Positions 16,704 through 24,113 of a DNA stretch of 64,000 nt are shown one piece after another. The position numbers and the translations under genes were made by a program. The notes beneath the pieces were generated by a model that saw nothing but the letters and a program-made list of their open reading frames with translations, was not told the origin of the DNA and searched no databases. Numbering within the stretch: position 1 is the stretch's first letter; each line of letters starts with the position of its first letter. The DNA comes from Mesorhizobium loti (lineage in GTDB: Bacteria; Pseudomonadota; Alphaproteobacteria; Rhizobiales; Rhizobiaceae): assembly GCA_002356515.1 (NCBI GenBank), contig AP017605.1:7239020-7303019 (forward strand), written 5' to 3'.

Positions 16704-17460
16704 GGCGGTCAAGCGCCGCAGCAACGCCTTTCAGGATGGCGCCATCGCCGTCGGCGGGATGATTTCGCGCAATCCCGTCCTGGTTGGCGGATCGACGGCA
16801 TTCCTGGTGACGCTGTTCTATGTCTCGGCCAATGCGCTGTGGTATCAGCCTTTCCCGCATGCCGGGGCGTTCTTCGCCACCCGCCACTTCCAGGGTTTTC
16901 CGCACACCACCTCTGACGAGCCGGAGACGACGATCAACATCGTGCGGCCCAATGCGGCGCCCGCACCGATGAAGGGCGATCCGGTGGTCGAGCAGGTGCA
17001 AGGCATATTGAAGGACCTCGACTTCTATTCCGGCACGGTCGACGGCATTTCCGGCCCCAACACGCGCAAGGCCATACAGGCCTATCAGCAGAAGGTCGGC
17101 CTCAACGCCTCCGGCGAGATCGACGCGCTGCTGCTGGATCAGCTTGGCGCAACGCCGAAGACCGCTTCGGTGCCGAAACCGCAGCCGCGCCCGGATACGC
17201 CGGCAGCTGTTCCGGTTTCCCTGCAGACGAATTCTGGGCAGACGGATGCCGCCCCGGCTCAGGGACCCGACCCCCGCATCGTCAAGATCCAGGCCGGACT
17301 CAAGGCCTTCGGCAATGACGACATGCAGCTGGATGGTGTCGTCGGTGCCCGCACCAAGGCGGCGATCAAAGAATTCCAGTCGCTGTTCGGGCTGCCGCAG
17401 ACCGGCGAGCCCGACGAGATCGTCTACGTCAAGATGCGCGAGATCGGCCTGACCAACTGA
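16678..17460 (+). CDS. Membrane-anchored protein with two peptidoglycan-binding domains
   Basis: 260 aa. A basic N-terminus and one transmembrane segment (about residues 33-52) are followed by two PG_binding_1 repeats: DLDFYSGTVDGISGPNTRKAIQAYQ near residue 115 and AFGNDDMQLDGVVGARTKAAIKEFQ near 210, separated by a Pro/Ala-rich linker. It should sit in the inner membrane and contact peptidoglycan in the periplasm. The start overlaps the DivJ-like gene by 26 bases, so the two are probably coupled; a link between a cell-cycle kinase and the wall is an inference from this coupling. Confidence 0.82.
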   Translation: MARSAKQPKAVKRRSNAFQDGAIAVGGMISRNPVLVGGSTAFLVTLFYVSANALWYQPFPHAGAFFATRHFQGFPHTTSDEPETTINIVRPNAAPAPMKGDPVVEQVQGILKDLDFYSGTVDGISGPNTRKAIQAYQQKVGLNASGEIDALLLDQLGATPKTASVPKPQPRPDTPAAVPVSLQTNSGQTDAAPAQGPDPRIVKIQAGLKAFGNDDMQLDGVVGARTKAAIKEFQSLFGLPQTGEPDEIVYVKMREIGLTN

Positions 17461-17531
17461 GGCCACAAAACGACGGCTCGCGGAGTGGCGGAATTATCGC
17501 TAGATAGCCCGTACGCTTTCGGAGCTTTCTC

Positions 17532-17879
17532 ATGCGCGTCACATCGGATCTCTGGGTCTCAGCCTTGGTGCGCCGGGTTTTCGGCGCCGGCGGCTTTGCC
17601 GCCGTGGTCAACCGTGGCGCGACCGAGGCCGGTGCCGTTTTCGTGCTGACGCGGGGCAGGCTGGGTGAGGTCGCCCTCTACGGGCCGGCGCCGCAGACAA
17701 GCTACGATTCGGCCAAGCCCGACGACCGTTTCTTCAGCCTTCTCGCCGCCGGCGATGATCCGGCCGTGCTCGATGCCCGGCTGGAACGGGAGAAAAAATT
17801 CGATCCCGACATCTGGGTGGTCGAGATCGAGGCGGGCACTGTTCCCGTCGAAGAGCTTATTTCCGTGAAGACGCCCTGA
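17532..17879 (+). CDS. DUF1491 protein
   Basis: 115 aa cytoplasmic protein of unknown function. The opening MRVTSDLWVSALVRRVFGAGGFAAVVNRG and the later EKKFDPDIWVVEIE are the hallmarks of DUF1491, a family of Alphaproteobacteria. No catalytic motif is evident. It ends inside the convergent DUF2336 gene, with 23 shared bases. It lies 71 bases after the peptidoglycan-binding gene on the same strand. Confidence 0.85.
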   Translation: MRVTSDLWVSALVRRVFGAGGFAAVVNRGATEAGAVFVLTRGRLGEVALYGPAPQTSYDSAKPDDRFFSLLAAGDDPAVLDARLEREKKFDPDIWVVEIEAGTVPVEELISVKTP

Positions 17880-18891
17880 GGCCGGAAGCCACGGCTTCGT
17901 CGCTGTTCGAGGCCTTGCGGCTGTCGCCGTTTGCGGGCGAAGCGTCACGAACCATCCTGGACAAGGTCTCGGCTTTCCAGCTCCGAACCCGGTCCAGCGC
18001 CACATCGCGATGCAGCAGGCGGTAGCGGTCGAGATAAGTGCGGATGGCCTGCGGATGCGGGAACAGGCCGGGATAGATGGCGACCGTGATCAGGAAGGCC
18101 CGGTCCTCGCTGAAGTCGAGCGAGCGCAGTGCTGCAAGCAGTGAGGCATAGTTCTGGTTGGCGATCAGCGATCGCGCGGTCGAGAAATCAATGTCGAGGG
18201 CGTCCGCAAGCGCGGTCTGGAAGAATGCGGCGTTTCCCGTCAGCGCTGTCTCGCGCAGTTTGACGTAGGTATCCGCGCCAGGGAACGCATCGACCTTCGC
18301 CGCCGATGCTTCGTCGCCGGTGCGCATCATGGAGCGCAGCCTGCGCCGCGCATTCTCGGCGGCAATGCCGGCGGACTGTTGCCCTGTCGCACTGTCTTTG
18401 GCCGCTTCCACTTTTGCGACTGCGACGGTTGGTGCCGCGGGGGCTTGCACCTCCGGATCGCGCACCCGCACCAGTGTCGGCCGTTCGAGTACCCTGATCA
18501 GATCGGCGATAGTCGGGTTCAGGTCCTTGCGGCGCGCTATGGCGCGCGCATGCGGCAGCCCATGCCGGCCAATCAATGCGATCAGGTCGATATCGCTGAC
18601 CGCGCGTGAGCGGATCAGCAGCGGCGCGGCAATGTCGACCGGTTCTTCGCAGAGGCGCCGCACGAGTGCCGCGGGGGCATATTCGCATTCGGAAAGGGCG
18701 GCGGCCACGTAGCGCCGCGATTCGACGGACACATCGTCGAACAGCGGCAGCGTCAGGTCTTCTAGTTGGCCGATCTCGCGGCGCGACGGGCGGGTCAGCG
18801 AGCAGAACGCCGATACCGCGGCGCGGAACAGCCTTTCGGCCTTGCCCGATTCCGTCCGTATCGCGATTTGCCTGAAGTCCGAAGATGACAC
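17857..18891 (-). CDS. DUF2336 helical-repeat protein
   Basis: 344 aa, mostly alpha-helical. The N-terminal two thirds look like repeated helical pairs (LTLPLFDDVSVESRRYVAAALSE, IAAPLLIRSRAVSDIDLIALIGRHG), which is typical of DUF2336, found in Alphaproteobacteria and possibly HEAT-like. The C-terminus is hydrophilic. No enzymatic motif is visible; a scaffold or interaction role is plausible but unproved. The gene is convergent with DUF1491 and its 3' end overlaps it by 23 bases. Confidence 0.8.
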   Translation of the reverse strand: MSSSDFRQIAIRTESGKAERLFRAAVSAFCSLTRPSRREIGQLEDLTLPLFDDVSVESRRYVAAALSECEYAPAALVRRLCEEPVDIAAPLLIRSRAVSDIDLIALIGRHGLPHARAIARRKDLNPTIADLIRVLERPTLVRVRDPEVQAPAAPTVAVAKVEAAKDSATGQQSAGIAAENARRRLRSMMRTGDEASAAKVDAFPGADTYVKLRETALTGNAAFFQTALADALDIDFSTARSLIANQNYASLLAALRSLDFSEDRAFLITVAIYPGLFPHPQAIRTYLDRYRLLHRDVALDRVRSWKAETLSRMVRDASPANGDSRKASNSDEAVASGLRASSRK

Positions 18892-19013
18892 GAAGGATAC
18901 CCGATACTCGACACACAGCCTTGATCGCGCTCAACCGGGACCATGTCGGTTTCGCGATTGCCCCGGTCAGAACGTCCTGACCCCAAGACAAAGATCAAGT
19001 TAGCGACGATCCG

Positions 19014-19029
19014 TTAGCGCTCCGTTAAC
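19014..19029 (+). promoter_or_regulatory. CtrA-like site, TTAG-N7-TTAAC
   Basis: Sequence TTAGCGCTCCGTTAAC matches the CtrA consensus TTAA-N7-TTAAC with one mismatch. It lies in the divergent region between the DUF2336 gene and the 61 aa protein, 72 bases before the latter. An extra GTTAGCG copy occurs 14 bases upstream. Binding is inferred only from sequence. Confidence 0.4.
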
Positions 19030-19100
19030 CCTCTGCCTGCCTTAATGATATTGGAGGCGTTGCGTTGTGCTCCGGGGAAACCGAGAGGAATGCGCGAATC

Positions 19101-19286
19101 ATGGGCATGGTACTGTCTTTCGTGCCGCGTGCGGCACCGACCAATCGAGCCAAGCAAACCACCGAAATACCGGCGGCGGTGATCATCTTTCCCGGCATCC
19201 GCTATGAGCGGTCCAGCACCGGCGAGACGCGGCCTGTCGGGCCCGACAAGCCGGGATCGCCGCGGACACCGGTGCCGCACCACTGA
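19101..19286 (+). CDS. Small protein of 61 aa with VIIFPGIRYER motif
   Basis: A basic, proline-rich 61-residue protein. The frame starts at ATG 19101, 11 bases after GAGAGGAA, and contains AAVIIFPGIRYERSS, a hydrophobic strand followed by a charged turn that I associate with short conserved rhizobial proteins of unknown function. No signal peptide or membrane segment. Its separate promoter region carries a possible CtrA site. A second ATG two codons later could be the true start. The function is not known. Confidence 0.55.
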   Translation: MGMVLSFVPRAAPTNRAKQTTEIPAAVIIFPGIRYERSSTGETRPVGPDKPGSPRTPVPHH

Positions 19287-19346
19287 GCCTTGCTGAAGCC
19301 GCGACCTGATCCGTCAGGCCGTTGGCTCTAGGCCTGATGAACTGAC

Positions 19347-19916
19347 CTAGAAATCCTGCAGCTCGCAGGAACTCTGATCGAGAAAGCGCGACACGATCGG
19401 CTTCCAGCTGTCGTCCGGCACGAAGCTGCGGATGACGAAGATGCCCTCGTCGATCGGCGCTTCGACGAAGATCGCTCCTTGCAAATCCTCGGGCAAGTCC
19501 TTGCGCACGTCGATCATCTGCGCCGGCGTCAGCACGACCGCATCAAGCTTGCCGCCGGTCGCGGTATGGTCGTTGAAGGAATAGATGTTGTGGCCGTTGC
19601 GGTCATAGACCGACACCGACCAGAAGGGGACATTCCCCGGCGCCTTGATCCGGACCATGCCTTCCTCGAGGTCGAACCGGCAGGCCGTGGCATAGAACAG
19701 CGGGTCGACCGATTTCACCACCGGCGCGCCGCCCGCCTCGGCATCGAGCCGGTTCATCCGGTAGAGATCCGACGCCATGGACAGCCGCGACCAGGCATCG
19801 CGTTCGGAAAATTCCGGCACCAGGAGCAGCACTACGATGTGCACGATGCCGGCGCCGACCAGGCCGAGCAGGACAGCATGGAAAAGACGGCGCAGCGCGG
19901 CCAGGACATTACGCAT
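19347..19916 (-). CDS. DUF1254-domain membrane-anchored protein
   Basis: 189 aa. One N-terminal transmembrane segment (about residues 13-33) precedes a DUF1254-like domain: DPLFYATACRFDLEEGMVRIKAPGNVPFWSVSVYDRNGHNIYSFND. The function of the family is unknown. In many bacteria DUF1254 and DUF1214 lie in one polypeptide; here they are separate genes with an 8-base overlap, each with its own membrane anchor, so the products probably form a complex in the periplasm. Confidence 0.8.
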   Translation of the reverse strand: MRNVLAALRRLFHAVLLGLVGAGIVHIVVLLLVPEFSERDAWSRLSMASDLYRMNRLDAEAGGAPVVKSVDPLFYATACRFDLEEGMVRIKAPGNVPFWSVSVYDRNGHNIYSFNDHTATGGKLDAVVLTPAQMIDVRKDLPEDLQGAIFVEAPIDEGIFVIRSFVPDDSWKPIVSRFLDQSSCELQDF

Positions 19917-20493
19917 CGCAGCCGGCCTTCACGATCCTCGGCAGCGACACGTCCGACAGGCCGGTGCTGCTGGCGATCGGCGTGTCGTAGAAGGTCAGGA
20001 CGAAATACATCCGCCCGGAACCGTCGGTCAGGAGCCAGTTGCCGGACATCGGGTGATGGCCGACCGAAATGATCACCGAATTGTCGGGCTGGCGCAGCAC
20101 CTCGTAGGACTGAAGTGCTGCAAGCCGCGGCTTGCCGGTTTCGACGACGCCGAGCGATTGGTCGGCGGCGTATAGCGTCCAGAAGCGGGCGGTCGGGAAT
20201 CCGCCCTCTATCCTGTAGCTGCATTCCCGCTTGAGCTGGTCGCCGGCCGCGTCATTTTCCGCGACGAAGGACAGGCCTTCGGCGCGGCCGAGTGCAAGCA
20301 CGCCCTCGCGCGCCACGCGCGCCTTGGAATAGGGGTCGGCGGCTGGTGTGCCGATGTCGGGAAAGGCGGTCCATTGGCCGATCCGGATAGCGCCGACACC
20401 GTCCTGGATCTTCAGTGCGTACCAGACGCTGGCGCCGCCGCCGCCAATGGCTATGGCAAGCGAAAGCAGCATCAGGAAGACATTCTTGAGCAT
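19909..20493 (-). CDS. DUF1214-domain membrane-anchored protein
   Basis: 194 aa. An N-terminal hydrophobic anchor (residues 4-28) is followed by a DUF1214-like domain with FPTARFWTLYAADQ, NSVIISVGHHPMSGNWLLTDGSGRMYFVLTFYDTP. It is the upstream member of the pair with the DUF1254 protein and overlaps it by eight bases. The two domains are otherwise often found fused, which supports a joint function, still unknown. Confidence 0.82.
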   Translation of the reverse strand: MLKNVFLMLLSLAIAIGGGGASVWYALKIQDGVGAIRIGQWTAFPDIGTPAADPYSKARVAREGVLALGRAEGLSFVAENDAAGDQLKRECSYRIEGGFPTARFWTLYAADQSLGVVETGKPRLAALQSYEVLRQPDNSVIISVGHHPMSGNWLLTDGSGRMYFVLTFYDTPIASSTGLSDVSLPRIVKAGCDA

Positions 20494-20600
20494 GAAGGGC
20501 CGCGTGCGCGAAGGATTGCCGTTCGGGGATATCGCGGCGTGGGGCCTTGTGGCAAGCGGAGGCTTCCGATTTGGATGTAAGAGCTGTGGTTAGGAGCGAT

Positions 20601-20755
20601 CTTCCCTTCTCCCCTTGTGGGAGAAGGTGGCCTCGCGAAGCGAGGTCGGATGAGGGGTGCTCCAGCTTGGCACCGACAGCGATCCGTCACGCACCCCTCA
20701 ACCGTCTCGGCGCTTCGCGCCGATCCACCTTCTCCCACAGGGGGGAGAAGGAAGA
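20601..20755. repeat. RIME-like palindromic intergenic repeat
   Basis: About 155 bases forming a long imperfect inverted repeat: the left arm runs from CTTCTCCCCTTGTGGGAGAA (20606) to GATGAGGGGTG (20659), and the right arm from CACCCCTCA (20692) back to GGGGGGAGAAGG (20751). Each arm contains its own smaller palindromes (CCTCGCGAAGCGAGG; CGGCGCTTCGCGCCG). This is the layout of the rhizobial intergenic mosaic elements, which are repeated many times per genome. It lies between the DUF1214 gene and the penicillin-binding protein gene. Confidence 0.8.
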
Positions 20756-20765
20756 GGCGCTAAAG

Positions 20766-22919
20766 TCACAACGCCGAAAGCGTTTCGGGCGGGGTGGGGG
20801 CGTTAAGTTTGGGTGCCGACTGGAACAATTGCGTCATGTCCCTCAGCGTCTGCGTGGTTCGGCTGGACAGCACCGCCGGCCGTTCGGCGGCAGCGTCGGC
20901 CGCAGCCTGTTCCTCGCTCTTCTTCTGCGCTTCCGCGGCCTTGGCTGCGGTGTCCTCGTCGACGAAGGGTTTGTCGATGCCGGGGATCGGCTTCAGGTCG
21001 ATGTTCTGGTGCGCGTAGACCATCAGGCGCTGCCACACCATCGCCGGCAGCGAGCCGCCGGTCATGTTCTTGGTCGGGGTGAAGTCGTCATTGCCCAGCC
21101 ATACGGCCGCCGTGTAGTTGCCGGTGAAGCCAACGAACCAGGCGTCGCGATAGGATTGCGTCGTACCGGTCTTGCCGGCGACGACGATGTTGGGAATCTG
21201 CGCACGCCGCGCCGTGCCCATCACCGGTACGGCCGCCAGCATGGTGTTCATGGATTTCAGCGCCTGCTCGGAGAGCACCCGGTGCGGCGGTGGCGCGTCC
21301 TTGGTCCAGTCATACACCACGTCGCCGGTGCGGGTGACGAGCTGGGTGATGCCGTGCCTTGAGCCGACGAAGCCGTTCTGGGCGAACACGCTGTAGCCCG
21401 TCGCCTGGTCCATCACGGTCATGCCCGAGGTGCCGAGCACCATCGTCTTGTGCGCTTCGAGCGGCGATTCCACGCCCATCGCCTCGGCCATCGCCTTGAT
21501 CGGCGCGATGCCGAGATGGTCCTTGGCCAGCCGCACAGGTACGGTGTTGATCGACTTGGCCATCGCCATGATCAGCGTAATGTTGCCGGCCGACTCGCCG
21601 CTGTAATTGTGCGGTGACCAGTTGCCCCAGCTGATTGGCCCGCCTGATATGATCGAGTTCGGCGTAAAACCGTGTTCCATCGCCGTGGCGTAGACATAGG
21701 GTTTGAACGAAGAGCCGGTCTGGCGGAGCGCCTTGGTGGCGCGGTTGAACTGGCTGGCGCCGTAGTCACGGCCGCCGACGATCGCCCGCACCGCGCCATT
21801 GGTCTCGATGACCACCACGGCACCTTCGGTGACGTTGTACTCCTTGCCGAACTGGCGCAGGTGGAACTCGACGGACTCCTCGGCCGCCTTCTGGATGTTG
21901 GCGTCGAAGGTGGTGTGGGCAACCAGCGAATGCTGCCCCGGTTTGGCGATCTTCTTGACCTCGTCGAAGGCCCAGTCGAGGAAATAGTCGGGGCTCTTCT
22001 GTTCGCCGCGGTCGACGACGTCGGCCGGATGCAGCCTGGCCTGCAGCACCTGGCCCTCGGTCATGAAGCCGGAATCGACCAGGTTGGACAGCACCACATT
22101 GGCGCGCGCACGCGCCGCCGGCAGGTTGATGTGCGGGGCATATTTGGTCGGCGCCTTGAACAGGCCGGCCAGCATCGCCGCCTCGGCAAGGTTGAGGTCC
22201 TTGACGCTCTTGCCGAAATAGAAATCCGCCGCCGCCTCGATGCCGAACGTGCCGCCGCCCATATAGGCGCGGTCGAGATAGAGCTGCAGGATCTCCTTCT
22301 TCGACAGATTGGCTTCGAGCCACAGCGACAGGAAGGCTTCCTTGATCTTGCGCTCGAACGTGCGCTCATTGGTCAGGAACAGGTTCTTGGCCAATTGCTG
22401 GGTGATGCTGGAACCGCCCTGAACGACGGAATTCGCCCGCACATTCTCGAAGATGGCGCGCGACAGGCCGAGCACGTCGATGCCGTAGTGGTCGAAGAAA
22501 CGCCGATCTTCGGTGGCCAGCACCGCCTTAATGACATGGTCGGGCATCTCGTCGACCGGCACGGAATCGCGCTGAATGATACCGCGCTGGCCGATCTCGT
22601 TGCCGTAGCGGTCGAGGAAGGTGACGGCGAAATCGCCCTGGGCACGCCAGTCGCCGGCCGTATCCTGGAAAGCCGGAATGGCCAGTGCCAGCATCACCAC
22701 GACACCGCCGGCGCCGAGCGTGAAACCTTCGCTCAACAGCTCGATGATGCCGCGCCGCCAGCCTTTCAGGCGAAAGCGCCGCGAGAAGATGGTCGCCGCT
22801 TCCCAGAACTGCCGCGCCTTGAACCCGATTTCGTAGAGCGAGGAATCGAGCCACGCGTCCAGCGCCAGAAGGCGTGACGCGATCGGACCTCTTCTCTTGC
22901 GCGGTTCAGGGCTGACCAT
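20766..22919 (-). CDS. Class A penicillin-binding protein (bifunctional, PBP1-type)
   Basis: 717 aa inner-membrane enzyme that polymerises glycan strands and cross-links peptides. A cytoplasmic N-terminus and one transmembrane segment (about residues 70-90) precede the GT51 domain, with its Glu motif ATEDRRFFDHYGID and QGGSSITQQLAKNLFL. The transpeptidase domain has SxxK in TGSSFKPY (near residue 403), SxN in MAKSIN and KTGT in VAGKTGTTQ. The C-terminus is an Ala/Glu-rich tail. The palindromic repeat directly follows the stop codon. It is monocistronic by appearance. Confidence 0.93.
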   Translation of the reverse strand: MVSPEPRKRRGPIASRLLALDAWLDSSLYEIGFKARQFWEAATIFSRRFRLKGWRRGIIELLSEGFTLGAGGVVVMLALAIPAFQDTAGDWRAQGDFAVTFLDRYGNEIGQRGIIQRDSVPVDEMPDHVIKAVLATEDRRFFDHYGIDVLGLSRAIFENVRANSVVQGGSSITQQLAKNLFLTNERTFERKIKEAFLSLWLEANLSKKEILQLYLDRAYMGGGTFGIEAAADFYFGKSVKDLNLAEAAMLAGLFKAPTKYAPHINLPAARARANVVLSNLVDSGFMTEGQVLQARLHPADVVDRGEQKSPDYFLDWAFDEVKKIAKPGQHSLVAHTTFDANIQKAAEESVEFHLRQFGKEYNVTEGAVVVIETNGAVRAIVGGRDYGASQFNRATKALRQTGSSFKPYVYATAMEHGFTPNSIISGGPISWGNWSPHNYSGESAGNITLIMAMAKSINTVPVRLAKDHLGIAPIKAMAEAMGVESPLEAHKTMVLGTSGMTVMDQATGYSVFAQNGFVGSRHGITQLVTRTGDVVYDWTKDAPPPHRVLSEQALKSMNTMLAAVPVMGTARRAQIPNIVVAGKTGTTQSYRDAWFVGFTGNYTAAVWLGNDDFTPTKNMTGGSLPAMVWQRLMVYAHQNIDLKPIPGIDKPFVDEDTAAKAAEAQKKSEEQAAADAAAERPAVLSSRTTQTLRDMTQLFQSAPKLNAPTPPETLSAL

Positions 22920-23074
22920 TCAAAAACCCGGCTCGGCTGTGGCGTGACCTGAAAACCGCAAGCCGGCAATTTCAGGGCAGCGCCCTGTCCCGACTATTCA
23001 TCCATTTTATGGGCGCCCACAAGGGCGACGAGGACACAGCTGCAAGGTTTGTCGACAAGAGGGCAGGGAACGGT

Positions 23075-23125
23075 CCTATCCGATCGTCCGCCCGCCTGAT
23101 CTCAGCAGGCGGGCGGACTGATAGG
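23075..23125 (-). terminator. Strong hairpin after the deiminase-family gene
   Basis: Perfect 13-base GC stem (23086-23098 and 23106-23118) with a 7-base loop, extended by outer pairing CCTATC and GATAGG. It lies just past the stop of the deiminase-family gene on the minus strand. No T-run follows, so it may protect the transcript end or act with Rho. Confidence 0.5.
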
Positions 23126-23140
23126 AAGGGTCTAGGCAGT

Positions 23141-24073
23141 TCAGGCCGCTTCGCGCTTCAGCGCCTGCGCCATGCAATGGATGCCGCCGCCGGTCTTGGA
23201 GATTTCGCTCATGTCGACGGCCGCGACCTCGAAGCCGCGCGCCTTGAGTTGACCGATGAGCGTCTGGCTCGAGGTCGGCGCGATCACCCTGTCCCTGCCC
23301 AGCGACATGAAGTTGCAGCCGAGCGCCATCGTGTCCTGGAAGGGGACATCGATGATCTCGTGACCCTTGCCCTTCAGCCAGTCGACAATGCCGGGTTCGG
23401 TGCAGGCGAGGCAGACGGCGGTCAGCTTTTCGGCGATCGGCACGACCATCAGGTCGATGTGGACGTAATATTCGTCGATAAAGGCGAGCCGCGTTTCCCA
23501 GCCCTCTTTCTCGAACCAGGATTGGACCTGGCGGGCGCCTTCTTCCTGCGTGCGTGCGCCGCCGCAGCCGATCAGCACCACGCCTTCTTCGATGACGTTG
23601 AAGTCGCCGCCTTCGAAGGTGCCGGCCGTGACCATGTCGTAGATCGGGATGCCAAGCTTTTCATAGGTGCGGATCGCCGCGTAATTCTCGCCGCGCCGCC
23701 ACCAATTGGCCATGGCGGTGATCATGGCGCCGTAGGGCGTCATGACACTGGAATCGCGGGAATAGACCTGCATCGGCAGTTCCGGCGTCGGCTCGTGCCA
23801 GTGGATGTTGACGCCGAAATGCTCGTAGGCGGCGACCAAATCCTTGTGCTGCGCCTGGGCGATCTGGACGTTGCAGGGTGCCTCGCGCAGATGTTTCCGC
23901 GACAGCGAACTGGTCGACAAATGGCGTAGGAAGTTCGGCGATCCGAGCAGCACGTCGGTCAACACATCGGTTTCGTTGGCGAAACCCCATGATGTCAGCG
24001 GCTTGGTGCCGCCGGCCGGATTGCGGCGCTGCAGCGAAAACGGCTCGGCGACGATGCGATCATGAACGGTCAT
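23141..24073 (-). CDS. Guanidine-modifying enzyme, dimethylarginase/arginine deiminase family
   Basis: 310 aa cytoplasmic enzyme of the pentein superfamily. The catalytic set is visible: D107 in SRDSS, FEGGD (residues 153-157), H205 in YYVHIDLMV and nucleophile C300 in GGGIHCMAQ. Family members hydrolyse the guanidino group of arginine, methylarginines or related compounds to a ureido product. The M20 amidohydrolase gene lies upstream, 40 bases away on the same strand, and GAGGAGAA gives a good ribosome-binding site. Together with the divergent LysR and the polyamine-type importer this suggests use of an imported guanidino compound; the exact substrate is unknown. An amidinotransferase activity is a less likely alternative. 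Confidence 0.8.
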   Translation of the reverse strand: MTVHDRIVAEPFSLQRRNPAGGTKPLTSWGFANETDVLTDVLLGSPNFLRHLSTSSLSRKHLREAPCNVQIAQAQHKDLVAAYEHFGVNIHWHEPTPELPMQVYSRDSSVMTPYGAMITAMANWWRRGENYAAIRTYEKLGIPIYDMVTAGTFEGGDFNVIEEGVVLIGCGGARTQEEGARQVQSWFEKEGWETRLAFIDEYYVHIDLMVVPIAEKLTAVCLACTEPGIVDWLKGKGHEIIDVPFQDTMALGCNFMSLGRDRVIAPTSSQTLIGQLKARGFEVAAVDMSEISKTGGGIHCMAQALKREAA

Positions 24074-24113
24074 GCGGTTCTCCTCATGGGCTTGTTCTCA
24101 AGGGTTGGTCGGG

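Noticed and set aside
19065..19100. Earlier start for the 61 aa protein at 19065
   Set aside because: It adds 12 residues without a ribosome-binding site; GAGAGGAA sits at the right distance from the ATG at 19101.
20601..20755. CRISPR array or insertion sequence
   Set aside because: There are no regularly spaced direct repeats with spacers and no transposase; the structure is one inverted repeat.
21672..22877. 401-codon open frame on the + strand over the penicillin-binding protein
   Set aside because: Antisense shadow of a gene with intact GT51 and transpeptidase motifs; the translation is Gly/Arg/His-rich without family features.
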